Source: Bacillus sp. EAC (lineage in GTDB: Bacteria; Bacillota; Bacilli; Bacillales; Bacillaceae_G). Taken from it: a stretch of 64,000 nucleotides of DNA. Shown piece after piece: positions 36,508 through 45,355 of the stretch. The notes under the pieces are model-generated. The model did not search any database. It worked only from the letters and a program-made list of their open reading frames with translations, and was not told where the DNA came from. The DNA lies in assembly GCF_002156875.1 (NCBI RefSeq), contig NZ_NCSY01000001.1, forward strand, positions 1 to 64,000, in the 5' to 3' direction. Numbering within the stretch: the first letter of the stretch is position 1; each line of letters opens with the position of its first letter. The position numbers were made by a program, and so were the translations under genes.

Positions 36508-37971
36508 TCAAGTTTGTAAATCATTTATTTCAAAAGCTACTCGAATACCAGCTTCAATTGCACCTTGCATCCATCCAGGCATTGTTGATGTATGCTCTCC
36601 TGAAAAATGTACTCTACCTTCGGGTGTAGCAATATAAGGCCCAAGTTCCTTCAATTGATCTGGTTTTAACATCGAAACTGCCCCAGCCGCATAAGGATCC
36701 AGTGTCCAACTATAAGTGAATCCTGAAACAAAAGCTGAATATACTTGATTACCAAATAAATATGAAAGATCTTGTAAAGCTTGCTGAATCTGTTCATTTT
36801 CAGACAGACTGTCCCAATATAAAGCATCGTCCTCCCAGGTATAGCTAGCTACGATTGTTCCAGGGCCATCGGAACCTAAACAACTGCTAGGATAATAAGT
36901 AAATCTTATTGGGAGATCAGTAATTGACATGCCTCCATATAAGCCGTCTTTTTCCCAAAATCTTGAATTAAATTGCAAACCTATCTTTGTTGATGCCATA
37001 TAATGAATTGTTCTAATAGCTCTCCATTTGTTATATGAAAAAGAACTATGAGGTATGACATCTACAAAATTAAGAACAGAGAAAGGTACAGTAATAATAG
37101 CCAAATCTGAAGAAGTTTGAAATGTTTCATTACTTTTTATATTTAATGTATGAATCACTACTTGATCTTTATCTTGAACTATTTTTGTCATCTTTTGCCC
37201 ATAAAAAATATTACTCTTTAATTGAGTAAGAAATGACTTTGGTAGCTGATCATTACCACCTGTAATTTCATAAAAAGTAGGGTTGGAAAAAAATATCATA
37301 AATTCTCTAAATATTGCTGTAAATGCCAATTCCGGAAAACCCCTTGTACCCAAATTAACTTTAATTGATTCAACTGCACCTTGTGATAACGAAACGCCAA
37401 TGGGGTTATATTTTAAAAATTGTTCCATAGAATATTGATCATAATTATTTATTATTTTTTCCCAATTTACTCCAGGGTTTTGATTAATAAAGTCTATAAT
37501 CGGGGTAATAACTAAATTTAAAAGTTGATCAGAATTTAGACCTCTTTCCGAAGCAGCTACCGGAAAACCTAATATATCTGGATTTTGATCATATTTCTCC
37601 TTTGTCGTTTTAACACCATTCACATAAAACAAATCATTAGATGTAGTATTAATAAATTTATTTGTCGGTAAATTAAATTTATTAATATATTCAATAACAA
37701 GTTGATGTGTTTCAGGGATGCGCATTGCTCCATAATCCATGTATTGATCATTAGTAAATGCTTTACGCTCTGTATATACTCTCCCACCTACACGATTATT
37801 TGCCTCTAGTATTATAACTTGATGACCTGATTCCTTTAATAAAGAAGCAGCTACCAATCCAGACAAGCCAGCACCAACAATTGTAATTCGTTTTGGAGAA
37901 GTTGCTTTTTGTAATCCATTACGTATTATTGAAATCAACTGATCATTAGATAGACTATTGATTGAACTCAT
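36508..37971 (-). CDS. Flavin-dependent amine oxidase (YobN/L-amino-acid oxidase type)
   Basis: A 487-residue FAD enzyme. The dinucleotide-binding motif ITIVGAGLSGLVAASLLKES is at residues about 29-48, followed by EANNRVGGRVYTERK, and the C-terminal FAD block GRVHFSGEHTSTMPGWMQGA near 450. This is the monoamine-oxidase/L-amino-acid-oxidase superfamily; B. subtilis YobN is a likely relative. It oxidatively deaminates amines or amino acids to give an imino/oxo product, ammonia and peroxide. ATG 37971 lies downstream of AGAGTGGG, a moderate site. It has no signal peptide, so it is probably cytosolic. Immediate neighbours do not form a pathway with it. Exact substrate unknown. Confidence 0.88.
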   Translation of the reverse strand: MSSINSLSNDQLISIIRNGLQKATSPKRITIVGAGLSGLVAASLLKESGHQVIILEANNRVGGRVYTERKAFTNDQYMDYGAMRIPETHQLVIEYINKFNLPTNKFINTTSNDLFYVNGVKTTKEKYDQNPDILGFPVAASERGLNSDQLLNLVITPIIDFINQNPGVNWEKIINNYDQYSMEQFLKYNPIGVSLSQGAVESIKVNLGTRGFPELAFTAIFREFMIFFSNPTFYEITGGNDQLPKSFLTQLKSNIFYGQKMTKIVQDKDQVVIHTLNIKSNETFQTSSDLAIITVPFSVLNFVDVIPHSSFSYNKWRAIRTIHYMASTKIGLQFNSRFWEKDGLYGGMSITDLPIRFTYYPSSCLGSDGPGTIVASYTWEDDALYWDSLSENEQIQQALQDLSYLFGNQVYSAFVSGFTYSWTLDPYAAGAVSMLKPDQLKELGPYIATPEGRVHFSGEHTSTMPGWMQGAIEAGIRVAFEINDLQT

Positions 37972-38089
37972 AAGAACCCACTCTTTCTTTGTATTTGGTA
38001 TATAAAATTTTATTCTCGCCTAAACATAATTAGAATGTTTAAGGGTTCTCAGGTGTTTTTTTAGCTATGCTAGTCTCCAAAACGGCAGG

Positions 38090-38340
38090 CCGAATCTTTC
38101 ATTCAAAAAAAAAACACCAATATTTAAGTTAACGATGTTACAACAAACAATATATGCCATCTCATATATTCTACGATTGCTCCACCAACAACAGGTCATT
38201 TTGCTAGACCTAGCAATACTGAAGACAAAATCAAAGCAATGTCTTTATCTTGTAGCTTTATAGGAATATAACCGTTGATTAGTATGAATAACTTGGCTAG
38301 TACTTCTGCACTTAGCTTGTTTGTTTACCAAAAGATGCAA
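38090..38340 (-). pseudogene. Remnant of a DHA2-type MFS drug transporter (tentative)
   Basis: On the minus strand one frame reads ALILSSVLLGLAK, a stop, then PVVGGAIVEYMRWHILFVVT, which recalls the GPxxGG block after TM5 of EmrB/QacA-like exporters. Further stops and a poly-A run break the frame. No intact gene is present. Confidence 0.4.
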
Positions 38341-38482
38341 TTTCCTAAATAATAAAAATCTATTAAAATTTCAAATCCTTCATCAAGTTCGTATGTACTT
38401 TACGGTTTTACTTTAAATGCTTTCACTTGCTTATTCTGAACCAAAAATATTAAAGTAAGAAAAGAAGTAGGGAGGCGATACA

Positions 38483-38731
38483 ATGCTTAAAAAAGGAAAA
38501 TGCATGTATTGTGCTGAAGAAACACACTTAGCTCCTGTAGAAATTTGGAACATACCAGGTAAGTTCAAATACTATTGCCAAACTCATTACTTCCAAGTAC
38601 TAATTTCCGATGAACGAGATAAGCAGGCATTTATTGATTACTATAGGAATGAAGCGACAAGAAGTTGGCTTTGTACCGATGGCTTAAAATTATATAATCG
38701 ATTAACACAAAATAACCCTGCATCCACTTAA
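38483..38731 (+). CDS. Small Cys-rich protein, probable zinc-binding
   Basis: An 82-residue protein of unknown family. Cys7, Cys10 and, after about 40 residues, Cys-x3-His (YYCQTHY) look like a single zinc-binding site (CMYC...CQTH). The rest is acidic to neutral with no membrane segment. ATG 38483 follows GGGAGGCGATACA, a strong site. It is one of the few plus-strand genes, monocistronic, and ends inside its own terminator. Nucleic-acid or protein binding is possible but unsupported. I do not recognise it. Confidence 0.75.
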   Translation: MLKKGKCMYCAEETHLAPVEIWNIPGKFKYYCQTHYFQVLISDERDKQAFIDYYRNEATRSWLCTDGLKLYNRLTQNNPAST

Positions 38732-38743
38732 GGATACAGGGTT
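38714..38743 (+). terminator. Terminator that overlaps the stop codon
   Basis: Stem AACCCTG-C-ATCC with its complement AGGAT-A-CAGGGTT. The stop codon of the preceding gene is in the loop, so the last codons are part of the hairpin. Confidence 0.8.
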
Positions 38744-38775
38744 TTATGACTTTATTGGTTGTCTAAAAAATAATA

Positions 38776-38940
38776 TTACTGAACGCTTTCTTTTAATTTT
38801 TTTCGAAGTTCCTTCATTATTTTTTCATTTTTCTTTTCAATCTTTAGCTCGATTTCAGCTAATGCATATCGATCACTTGATATAATTTTTTTATTTTCTT
38901 CTACTAATTCATAAAAATTTCTTCTTTTAATTCTTCCCAT
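38776..38940 (-). CDS. FbpB-like small basic protein
   Basis: A 54-residue protein starting MGRIKRRNFYELVEENKK. It is basic, helical and Lys-rich. The pattern of an Arg/Lys N terminus, F-x-ELV-x-ENK, D-x-x-A-L and I-E-x-K matches the Fur-regulated basic protein family (FbpA/FbpB), which in Bacillus acts with the sRNA FsrA during iron sparing. The start is ATG 38940 after AAGGGATGAG. It follows LysR-3 by 33 bases on the same strand, so it may be co-transcribed. No convincing Fur box was found nearby. An RNA-chaperone role is by analogy only. Confidence 0.65.
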   Translation of the reverse strand: MGRIKRRNFYELVEENKKIISSDRYALAEIELKIEKKNEKIMKELRKKLKESVQ

Positions 38941-38973
38941 ATATTTCTCATCCCTTGATTACCATTTTTTTAA

Positions 38974-39891
38974 TTAATCATTAACTATTCCATCTATCAG
39001 GGTCTCTTTAAGACCAACTTTATCTATATATGAATTCAATAAATTAATAAAAATATGACCGGCAGCTCCGATACGCTTTTCCTTATGATGAATTATTGTT
39101 ATATTTCTTTGAAGTGCTGGGTCAAGCCTTATTGCTCTTAATTGGTCATTATCTTCTAGATTATAAAGTGTTCTAGATAGAATTGTAGCTCCTCTACCTT
39201 CCTTAACTAATCTAATGATCAAGCTTGTATCGGTCGATTCAATAAATGGTTCTATCATTATTCCATTATTTCTACATAAAGAATCAAACCATTTTCTAAA
39301 ACAATGGTCTCTAGGGTTTAATATTAGTGTTATATCTTCAATATCCCTTAACTCTATATAATTTCTGTTAGCTAATCTATGCTCGCAATGTACGACTAAA
39401 TAAAATTCCTCATTATATAATGGAATAAGATTTAACCCGTCACTTTCAGAAGGCATGATTGTCAATGCTAGATCATATTCGTTTTGTTTTATTTTTTCAA
39501 CAACATCATCTAATACAAAAAACTGCAATTGTATTTGTGGATACATAGAATGAAACTCTAGTAATGTCATAAAGGCAACATGACCTAACTCGCCTGATAG
39601 TGCACCAATTATTAACTTCCCTCTACTAAGTTTTTGTAATTCCTGTAATTGATTATTAGCACTTTTGATTGTGTTAAAAATTTTATGTGAGTGTTCAAGT
39701 AAAATCATTCCTGCTTCAGTTAGTGCTATTTTCTTTCCTAATCTATCAAAAATTCGTATACCAAGTTCGTCTTCTAAGGCTTTGATTTGATAGCTTAAGG
39801 TGGGCTGGGCAATTCCTAATTTATCTGCTGTCTTTGTAAAATGCATTTCCTCACAAATTGCCATAAAATATTCTAATTGTTTCAACTCCAT
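38974..39891 (-). CDS. LysR family transcriptional regulator (LysR-3)
   Basis: A 305-residue LysR regulator, almost the same as LysR-2 (22546-23460) in the DNA-binding half (MELKQLEYFMAICEEMHFTK, then LGIAQPTLSYQIKALEDELG). The effector domain differs more (for example SESDGLNLIPLYNEEFYLVV). The start at 39891 is chosen by alignment; 39918 is also in frame. The promoter region carries the third copy of the intergenic repeat, and an FbpB-like gene follows. The effector and targets are unknown. Confidence 0.9.
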   Translation of the reverse strand: MELKQLEYFMAICEEMHFTKTADKLGIAQPTLSYQIKALEDELGIRIFDRLGKKIALTEAGMILLEHSHKIFNTIKSANNQLQELQKLSRGKLIIGALSGELGHVAFMTLLEFHSMYPQIQLQFFVLDDVVEKIKQNEYDLALTIMPSESDGLNLIPLYNEEFYLVVHCEHRLANRNYIELRDIEDITLILNPRDHCFRKWFDSLCRNNGIMIEPFIESTDTSLIIRLVKEGRGATILSRTLYNLEDNDQLRAIRLDPALQRNITIIHHKEKRIGAAGHIFINLLNSYIDKVGLKETLIDGIVND

Positions 39892-40176
39892 GTTATTCAC
39901 CCACTTTGTCTTGTTCATTATCAGTTAGTATGTAATCGACTACTTTTCTAATAATAAGATGTCCACCATACAGTCAAATATGGCGAACACCTTTCAACTT
40001 TTTATTGTATTCTCTAGTTTAAAAAAGTACTTTATTAATCGAACTTTCCCAAAAAAATATATAGTTGATAAAGAAAATTTCCATTTTATTTATTTCTTCT
40101 TCCTTTAAATTAATTTGTTGAGTTACATTTTGCAAAGGTAATGTAGTTTAAAGTGTTTACTTTCCAAAATATAAAC

Positions 40177-40255
40177 TCTTTGTTAATTGTAAAAGAAATA
40201 GCCAACATCCAACATATAATTTGAATAGGTAAAACTATAATAAAATCATGTGTTT
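40177..40255. repeat. Intergenic repeat, copy C
   Basis: Third member of the repeat family (see 22218 and 35811). Shared runs are GTTAATTGTAAAAGAAATAG, AATTTGAATAGGTAAAACTA and ATAAAATCATG. On the minus strand ATAG-N6-CTAT is a clear dyad, 285-365 bases upstream of the LysR-3 start. Confidence 0.7.
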
Positions 40256-40470
40256 TGAAATGATTATCCGATTGTTATGATTAAAGTAGTTACATTGTGC
40301 TAATAAATGTGCAAGGTTTACGTGAAACCTTAGTAGACTAAGACAACAAGTTGGCGCATGGAATAGAGAGTTCATTAGATTGCCGGCACTGGTTTAGGGG
40401 CCTTTCAATGCAAGCCTAGTACATTAATAATCTAATGTCTCAAAAAGGATGCCGCTCTTTTGGTTTAGAG

Positions 40471-40737
40471 CCTAGGTTATATCGATTCAGTTACTTCTTA
40501 AGGAGCCTGGTTACTCTGGCTCAAATCCTGCTCAGCATCTCATTGGTAATAGTGCCGGTCATAGCAGTTTTGTCTTTAGCCTTTATAGTTGCGTGTCCTT
40601 CTTGTCCGATATTCTTGAGACCAGTGTATTCTACGTTGATTCAATCTATAAAGATTTTCCCGATGATCGCGGCTCGTCGGCTACAGATGCTTTGCTAGAT
40701 AAAATAAACCCTATAAAAAAAGAACATATTCTAAATT
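40471..40737 (+). pseudogene. Open fragment with coding character, family unknown
   Basis: After a stop at 40471-40473, the plus-strand frame 40474-40737 stays open and reads like a soluble protein (NPAQHLIGNSAGHSSFVF, then YKDFPDDRGSSATDALLDKI), ending at TAA. There is no start codon with a site. Local GC is higher than in the flanks. It is most likely the 3' remnant of a lost gene. I do not recognise the family. Confidence 0.4.
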
Positions 40738-40752
40738 AATGAATATGTTCCT
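40715..40752 (-). terminator. Terminator after asparagine synthetase
   Basis: Stem GAACATATTC/GAATATGTTC with seven T on the minus strand, about 65 bases beyond the asnB stop. Confidence 0.85.
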
Positions 40753-40818
40753 TACAAATAATATCTTTTTCATGAACTTCCATTTAATAAGTAAAATGTT
40801 AACTAAAACTTTTTTAAT

Positions 40819-42714
40819 CTATTTATAAACAACTACATTTTTTTCTTCAAACTTATATTTCTTTTCAATAAATACTTGGTGCCATAACATAAATTGCAAG
40901 ACAGTCCATATTTTTCTACTATTATCCTTCTTATTTAAACGGTGCTCTTCTAGTAATTTGTAGAGATAAAATTTATCAAATATATATTCTGTTTGACTTT
41001 CATGCAAAAGATTATTTGCCCAATCATATAATTCGTCTTTAAGCCATTGATTAATCGGAACAGGAAAACCAAGTTTCTTTCGATCTATTACATGATTAGG
41101 TACTATTCCTCTCATTGCTTCTCTAAATAGATATTTTGTTGTTCCGTTGAAAATTTTTGAAGAGACAGGTAATTTAGACGCAACTTCAAATACTTCCTTA
41201 TCCAAAAATGGTACTCTTAACTCTATAGAGTTTGCCATTGTCATTTTATCCGCTTTTACTAAAATATCTCCTCTTAGCCAAGTATGAAGATCAATAAACT
41301 GCATTTGATTGACGAGAGGTTCTTTTTTAACAAAGTTATAGTGTGGTTCTAAAATTGAACTATATTTCACTGAGCCATCATGATTTAAATAAATCTTTTT
41401 CTTTTCAGCCTCTTCAAATATCTTTGCATTCCCAATATACCTTTCTTCTAACGGAGTGCATCCTCTTTCAATAAAACTTTTCCCTTTCATTCCATCAGGC
41501 ATAATTGTGGAGAAATATTTTAGCACGGTTTTTAATTTAGTTGGTACATTTTCAAACATTTTTAAAGAACTAGGTTCTTTATAAATATTATAACCACCAA
41601 ATAATTCATCGGCTCCTTCGCCTGATAATACTACTGTTACATGTTTTCTTGCTTCTTTCGCTACAAAATATAATGGAATCGCTGAAGGATCGGCTAATGG
41701 GTCATCTAGATGCCAAATAATCTTTGGTAATTCCTCGATATATTCATTTGGAGTTATAAACCGATGTATATTCTCAACATCTAGAGCTAAAGCTGTCTCT
41801 TTTGCAACATCGATTTCACTATAACCTTTATTTTCAAATCCAACTGAAAATGTTTTTAGATTAGGATTAATTTGACGAGCAAGTGCAACAATTGCCGTTG
41901 AATCAATACCACCTGATAAAAATGAACCTGCAGGAACATCACTTCTCATGTGCATAGCTACAGAATTAGTCAGTACATCTCTAATATCTTTCATTACTTT
42001 CTCTTTGGAATGATTCACTGGTGAAAATGATGGTGCCCAGTAAGTTTTTAAACTTATTTGTTGATTTAGTTTTTTTATGAAATAAGTACCCGGTTCTATT
42101 TTTTTTATTTCACTATAGATTGTATTTGGTTCAGGTACATATTGAAAAGATAAATAATGTTGTAATGCTTCGTCATTTAATATTAATGAACGTCCTTCGA
42201 TATTTTCTACAACTTTATTAATAACTTTACTTTCAGAAGCAAATACAATATCATCATCTGTTTCATAATAGTATAAAGGTTTTATTCCGAACTGATCACG
42301 TGCGCCAAATAAGGTCTTTGTCATTGAATCCCATATTAAAAATGAGAACATTCCACGCAGTTTATTTAAAACTTTTTCATTCCATTCGATAAAACCGTAT
42401 AGTAATACCTCAGTATCTGAATTAGTTTCAAAATGATATCCTAATGTTTCAAGTTCTTTCTTTAACTGTTTATGATTATATATTTCTCCGTTAAATACGA
42501 TCCAAAATCTTTCATTTTCCGAATTTAAAGGTTGATGCCCATTTTCAACATCTATAATGCTTAATCGTTTAAATCCAAGTGATAGATAATCGTCATGATA
42601 ATATCCTTCATCATCTGGTCCTCTATGAGTAAGTATATTATTATATTCTTTGAATAATTTTTTATTTACTTCGTATTTCTTCTTTGATGATAATATTCCT
42701 ACGAATCCACACAT
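40819..42714 (-). CDS. asnB: Asparagine synthase (glutamine-hydrolysing)
   Basis: A 631-residue class II glutamine-dependent asparagine synthetase, close to the 632 residues of B. subtilis AsnB. The catalytic Cys2 follows the start (MCGFVGI) once Met is removed. The glutaminase domain contains NGEIYNHKQL and the ATP-PP domain the loop SGGIDSTAIVAL near 265. It makes asparagine from aspartate, ATP and glutamine in the cytosol. The start is ATG 42714 after AGAGGTAGATAAA; the frame runs another 38 codons upstream without a site. A secondary role in amidating cell-wall precursors is known for some relatives but cannot be told from sequence. Monocistronic. Confidence 0.93.
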   Translation of the reverse strand: MCGFVGILSSKKKYEVNKKLFKEYNNILTHRGPDDEGYYHDDYLSLGFKRLSIIDVENGHQPLNSENERFWIVFNGEIYNHKQLKKELETLGYHFETNSDTEVLLYGFIEWNEKVLNKLRGMFSFLIWDSMTKTLFGARDQFGIKPLYYYETDDDIVFASESKVINKVVENIEGRSLILNDEALQHYLSFQYVPEPNTIYSEIKKIEPGTYFIKKLNQQISLKTYWAPSFSPVNHSKEKVMKDIRDVLTNSVAMHMRSDVPAGSFLSGGIDSTAIVALARQINPNLKTFSVGFENKGYSEIDVAKETALALDVENIHRFITPNEYIEELPKIIWHLDDPLADPSAIPLYFVAKEARKHVTVVLSGEGADELFGGYNIYKEPSSLKMFENVPTKLKTVLKYFSTIMPDGMKGKSFIERGCTPLEERYIGNAKIFEEAEKKKIYLNHDGSVKYSSILEPHYNFVKKEPLVNQMQFIDLHTWLRGDILVKADKMTMANSIELRVPFLDKEVFEVASKLPVSSKIFNGTTKYLFREAMRGIVPNHVIDRKKLGFPVPINQWLKDELYDWANNLLHESQTEYIFDKFYLYKLLEEHRLNKKDNSRKIWTVLQFMLWHQVFIEKKYKFEEKNVVVYK

Positions 42715-42885
42715 TTTATCTACCTCTATTTTTATATTTATCACTTGCTTAACTACTTTATAAGAATAGTGTTTAGATGTTTCAAAACAATAAACAAATG
42801 AGGTAAAGATGTAAACTTTTTGAAACATGCTGTTATATCTATTTAATGGTATTATTTATAACTTTTTATTATTCAAATTAAAAAA

Positions 42886-43932
42886 CTATTTTTTAATAGT
42901 TAGTATGTACGTCACGAAATTATTTTTATTATTCATAACTTTTACTTTTGTAACAAGTAATTTTTTTCCAGTTGGACTCCAAGATATCGGACCTGATATT
43001 TCATCTAAATCTGTTGAAAGCTGTGTAATCTTTTTTGAATCAACATCTACCATAAATAATCCTCTTTCACCTTTACCCGTAAAAACAATCGGGAATGCTA
43101 CTTTTTTTGAATTCGGCGACCAGCTTAAACCAAAAATTTGTGTACCTTTTGCCAATGTCGTTGTTTTTCTACCTTTTGCATCGGTAATAAATAATTCTCT
43201 TTTCGTTTGAGAAATTTTACGAACAATCGCAAACTTCTTTTGATTTGGTGACGGAATCACCCATTCAACATTTGATCCACCAAATTTTTTCTTTAACGAA
43301 TATTCAATATCTGAGTTTGGATTTACTTTTGTTATCTTACCATTAAGGTTTGCGTTATAGATTTGATGATCAATTGTTTGATAATTAATCTCTTTGTTAT
43401 TTAGCCAGCGACCTTCTGTAGAAAATGCAAAAAGTTTATCAACATCAGAAACCTTTATCTTTTTCTCATTCATTAAATCAATAATATAACCAGTTCCAGT
43501 TGTACCATCGCTCGATTGTTTGTAAAAAATATGTTTTTTATCTGGTGAAACGATTGGTCCTATCTGTCCATTCTCTTCACCAGATATAATTTTTGATACT
43601 TTTGTATTTAAATCAAACGAGTAAAGATTAATGTGGTATGTATATTGACCATTAAATGTCATTGCTGTTTTCGGGAGTTCTGTATTTTTCTGTTCGACTA
43701 ATATGGTGTCTTTATTTAACCAATCTGTGCCTTGAATACCCTCATAACGGACGATATTTTTTAAAGCTAATTCATTAGTCACCACATCTTCTTTCCCAGT
43801 TAGCACGGTTATTTTTTTATTATTTTTCTCGATGATCACATTTTTATTTTGCTGCTGTAACCAACAACCCGATAATATAAAGACAGAAGTTACAGTCAAA
43901 ATCATCCAAAGGGATAGCTTCTTTTTTTTCAT
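42886..43932 (-). CDS. Lipoprotein with TolB/PD40-like beta-propeller
   Basis: A 348-residue lipoprotein (signal with lipobox FILSGCWL). The rest has repeated propeller-like units: GPIVSPDKKHIFYKQ, VIPSPNQKKFAIVR, GLSWSPNSKKVAF, GPISWSPTGKKLLVTKV. These SPxxKK repeats are typical of TolB-type PD40 propellers. It is exported and tethered to the membrane, and may bind a protein or ligand. ATG 43932 is eight bases after AGGTGA; the upstream ATG at 43944 overlaps that site. It lies alone between asnB and ger operon 3. Confidence 0.82.
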   Translation of the reverse strand: MKKKKLSLWMILTVTSVFILSGCWLQQQNKNVIIEKNNKKITVLTGKEDVVTNELALKNIVRYEGIQGTDWLNKDTILVEQKNTELPKTAMTFNGQYTYHINLYSFDLNTKVSKIISGEENGQIGPIVSPDKKHIFYKQSSDGTTGTGYIIDLMNEKKIKVSDVDKLFAFSTEGRWLNNKEINYQTIDHQIYNANLNGKITKVNPNSDIEYSLKKKFGGSNVEWVIPSPNQKKFAIVRKISQTKRELFITDAKGRKTTTLAKGTQIFGLSWSPNSKKVAFPIVFTGKGERGLFMVDVDSKKITQLSTDLDEISGPISWSPTGKKLLVTKVKVMNNKNNFVTYILTIKK

Positions 43933-44098
43933 CAAGTCATTCACCTACTACTTACACAACTCAAATTTTGTATTCTAAATATTTCATTAAGATATCCATT
44001 TTATAAAGTTATATGCTTTTTGCAGATAGTCATTTTGAATATATGAAGTTGCCATTTTGGTGTTAATTTGTCATAAATTGTACGTTGTTTTGACATTT

Positions 44099-45355
44099 TT
44101 ATTGAATTAATCCAGTCCCTTTTATTTCTACTTTGGATTGAATAGTAAAACTCAGTTTAGGATATTTCTTGTCCCATAAATCCATGTTTCTATTTTCACT
44201 ATCCCTTGACATATATCTTAGTCCAAAACCTATTGGATCTATTTCTTTTTTCTTTATTTTAGAAAGCAAGTTAGTAGCTTCAGCTTCAATTTTATCTTCT
44301 ACTTGCTTTCTTAGATCAGCTATTTCACTTTCACTAATTGTTGCCAAACCAGTAATTTTTTCTTCAATATCAGCTTTAATCTTAATCATATACTTTGCTT
44401 TTATACCTCTATCCTTATCTATTAGTTTGTATTTTGACTTGCCGTTTTCCAAATTGATAACGTATATTCCATTCTTATTTCTTAAATTTAGGTTACCGTT
44501 ATAGATTCCAGTTGTTAAGAGTCGAAATGTTTCTGATTCGTTTGAACTGAGCTCCATTAACATTTTATATTTATTAAATAGTGCAATTTGATCAACCGCT
44601 AATTGAGTTTTTTTCTTTTCTACAATTGGCATTGCAATATTTATACCTTCTTCAGTTTCTCTTCTATATGCATCAAAAAGAAACAAAGAATCAATATATG
44701 GAGATTCAGTTTTACTAAAATCAAAAAATGATTTCAAAAAATTTCCAGATACCATTTCTTCTGCAGGCTTAAAATTTAGCACTTCAAATGCATTTGGTTT
44801 AGCCATACTTAAATACGATGTCATTTGGATATCCGGTCTTCTTACAAAGAATTCCAATAATGGTTGTATATTACTTTTGGCTAAGTTTTCACCAATTAAA
44901 ATCGAATTATTATGGCCGTATACTAATTCTTTATCGATTTGTGACTTCATTAAACTAAGACCTTCTGTGATTGAATCTGAATTTGATGAAAGAATAACAA
45001 AATCTGATTCTGGTTCTTTCGGATCCCCCTTGGGAATTGCTACTTTTATCATAACTTTATATTTTTTGTCGGATGTATCAGATTGATCGATACCTATCGA
45101 AGTTACAAATGCTCTTTTATCAATATCCTTAAAAGTACAGCCAGATAATATAAAAGTTGTAAGGATAATTAAAAAGTTAAATACTAAGAAGCGTGTCTTT
45201 TTTTTATGGAAACATATATCAATAAGATAACTAATAAAAAATTTGAGATAGCAGAGTAATTGAAAAATATTATAAAATATTTTATTATTTCTTGTTCTTT
45301 TATTAGAAGCTGTATGATTGTTGTTAAACAAATAAAGAAGGAAATTAATATCCAT
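44099..45355 (-). CDS. Germinant receptor lipoprotein, GerC family (ger operon 3); start uncertain
   Basis: A GerC-type lipoprotein. The signal KKKTRFLVFNFLIILTTFIL leads to SGCTF, and the family blocks FVTSIGIDQSD and KKKEIDPIGFGLRYMSRD are present. The in-frame ATG at 45355 lies 172 bases inside the gerB-like gene and would put about 72 residues before the lipobox Cys. No ATG, GTG or TTG exists close to the signal peptide; only a TTG lies eight codons after that ATG, and codons such as ATT occur near 45220. Either the long start is used, or initiation is at a rare codon, or a base error or mutation is present. Third gene of an A-B-C ger operon. Confidence 0.85.
   Translation of the reverse strand: MDINFLLYLFNNNHTASNKRTRNNKIFYNIFQLLCYLKFFISYLIDICFHKKKTRFLVFNFLIILTTFILSGCTFKDIDKRAFVTSIGIDQSDTSDKKYKVMIKVAIPKGDPKEPESDFVILSSNSDSITEGLSLMKSQIDKELVYGHNNSILIGENLAKSNIQPLLEFFVRRPDIQMTSYLSMAKPNAFEVLNFKPAEEMVSGNFLKSFFDFSKTESPYIDSLFLFDAYRRETEEGINIAMPIVEKKKTQLAVDQIALFNKYKMLMELSSNESETFRLLTTGIYNGNLNLRNKNGIYVINLENGKSKYKLIDKDRGIKAKYMIKIKADIEEKITGLATISESEIADLRKQVEDKIEAEATNLLSKIKKKEIDPIGFGLRYMSRDSENRNMDLWDKKYPKLSFTIQSKVEIKGTGLIQ

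Noticed and set aside
40435-40698. 87-residue hydrophobic plus-strand frame
   Set aside because: No ribosome site; the neighbouring frame in the same stretch has a better protein-like composition, so this is a shadow.
36508-42714. Amine oxidase to asparagine synthetase as a biosynthetic cluster
   Set aside because: Genes are separate units divided by terminators, opposite strands and decayed DNA; no peptide-synthetase or other pathway genes are present.
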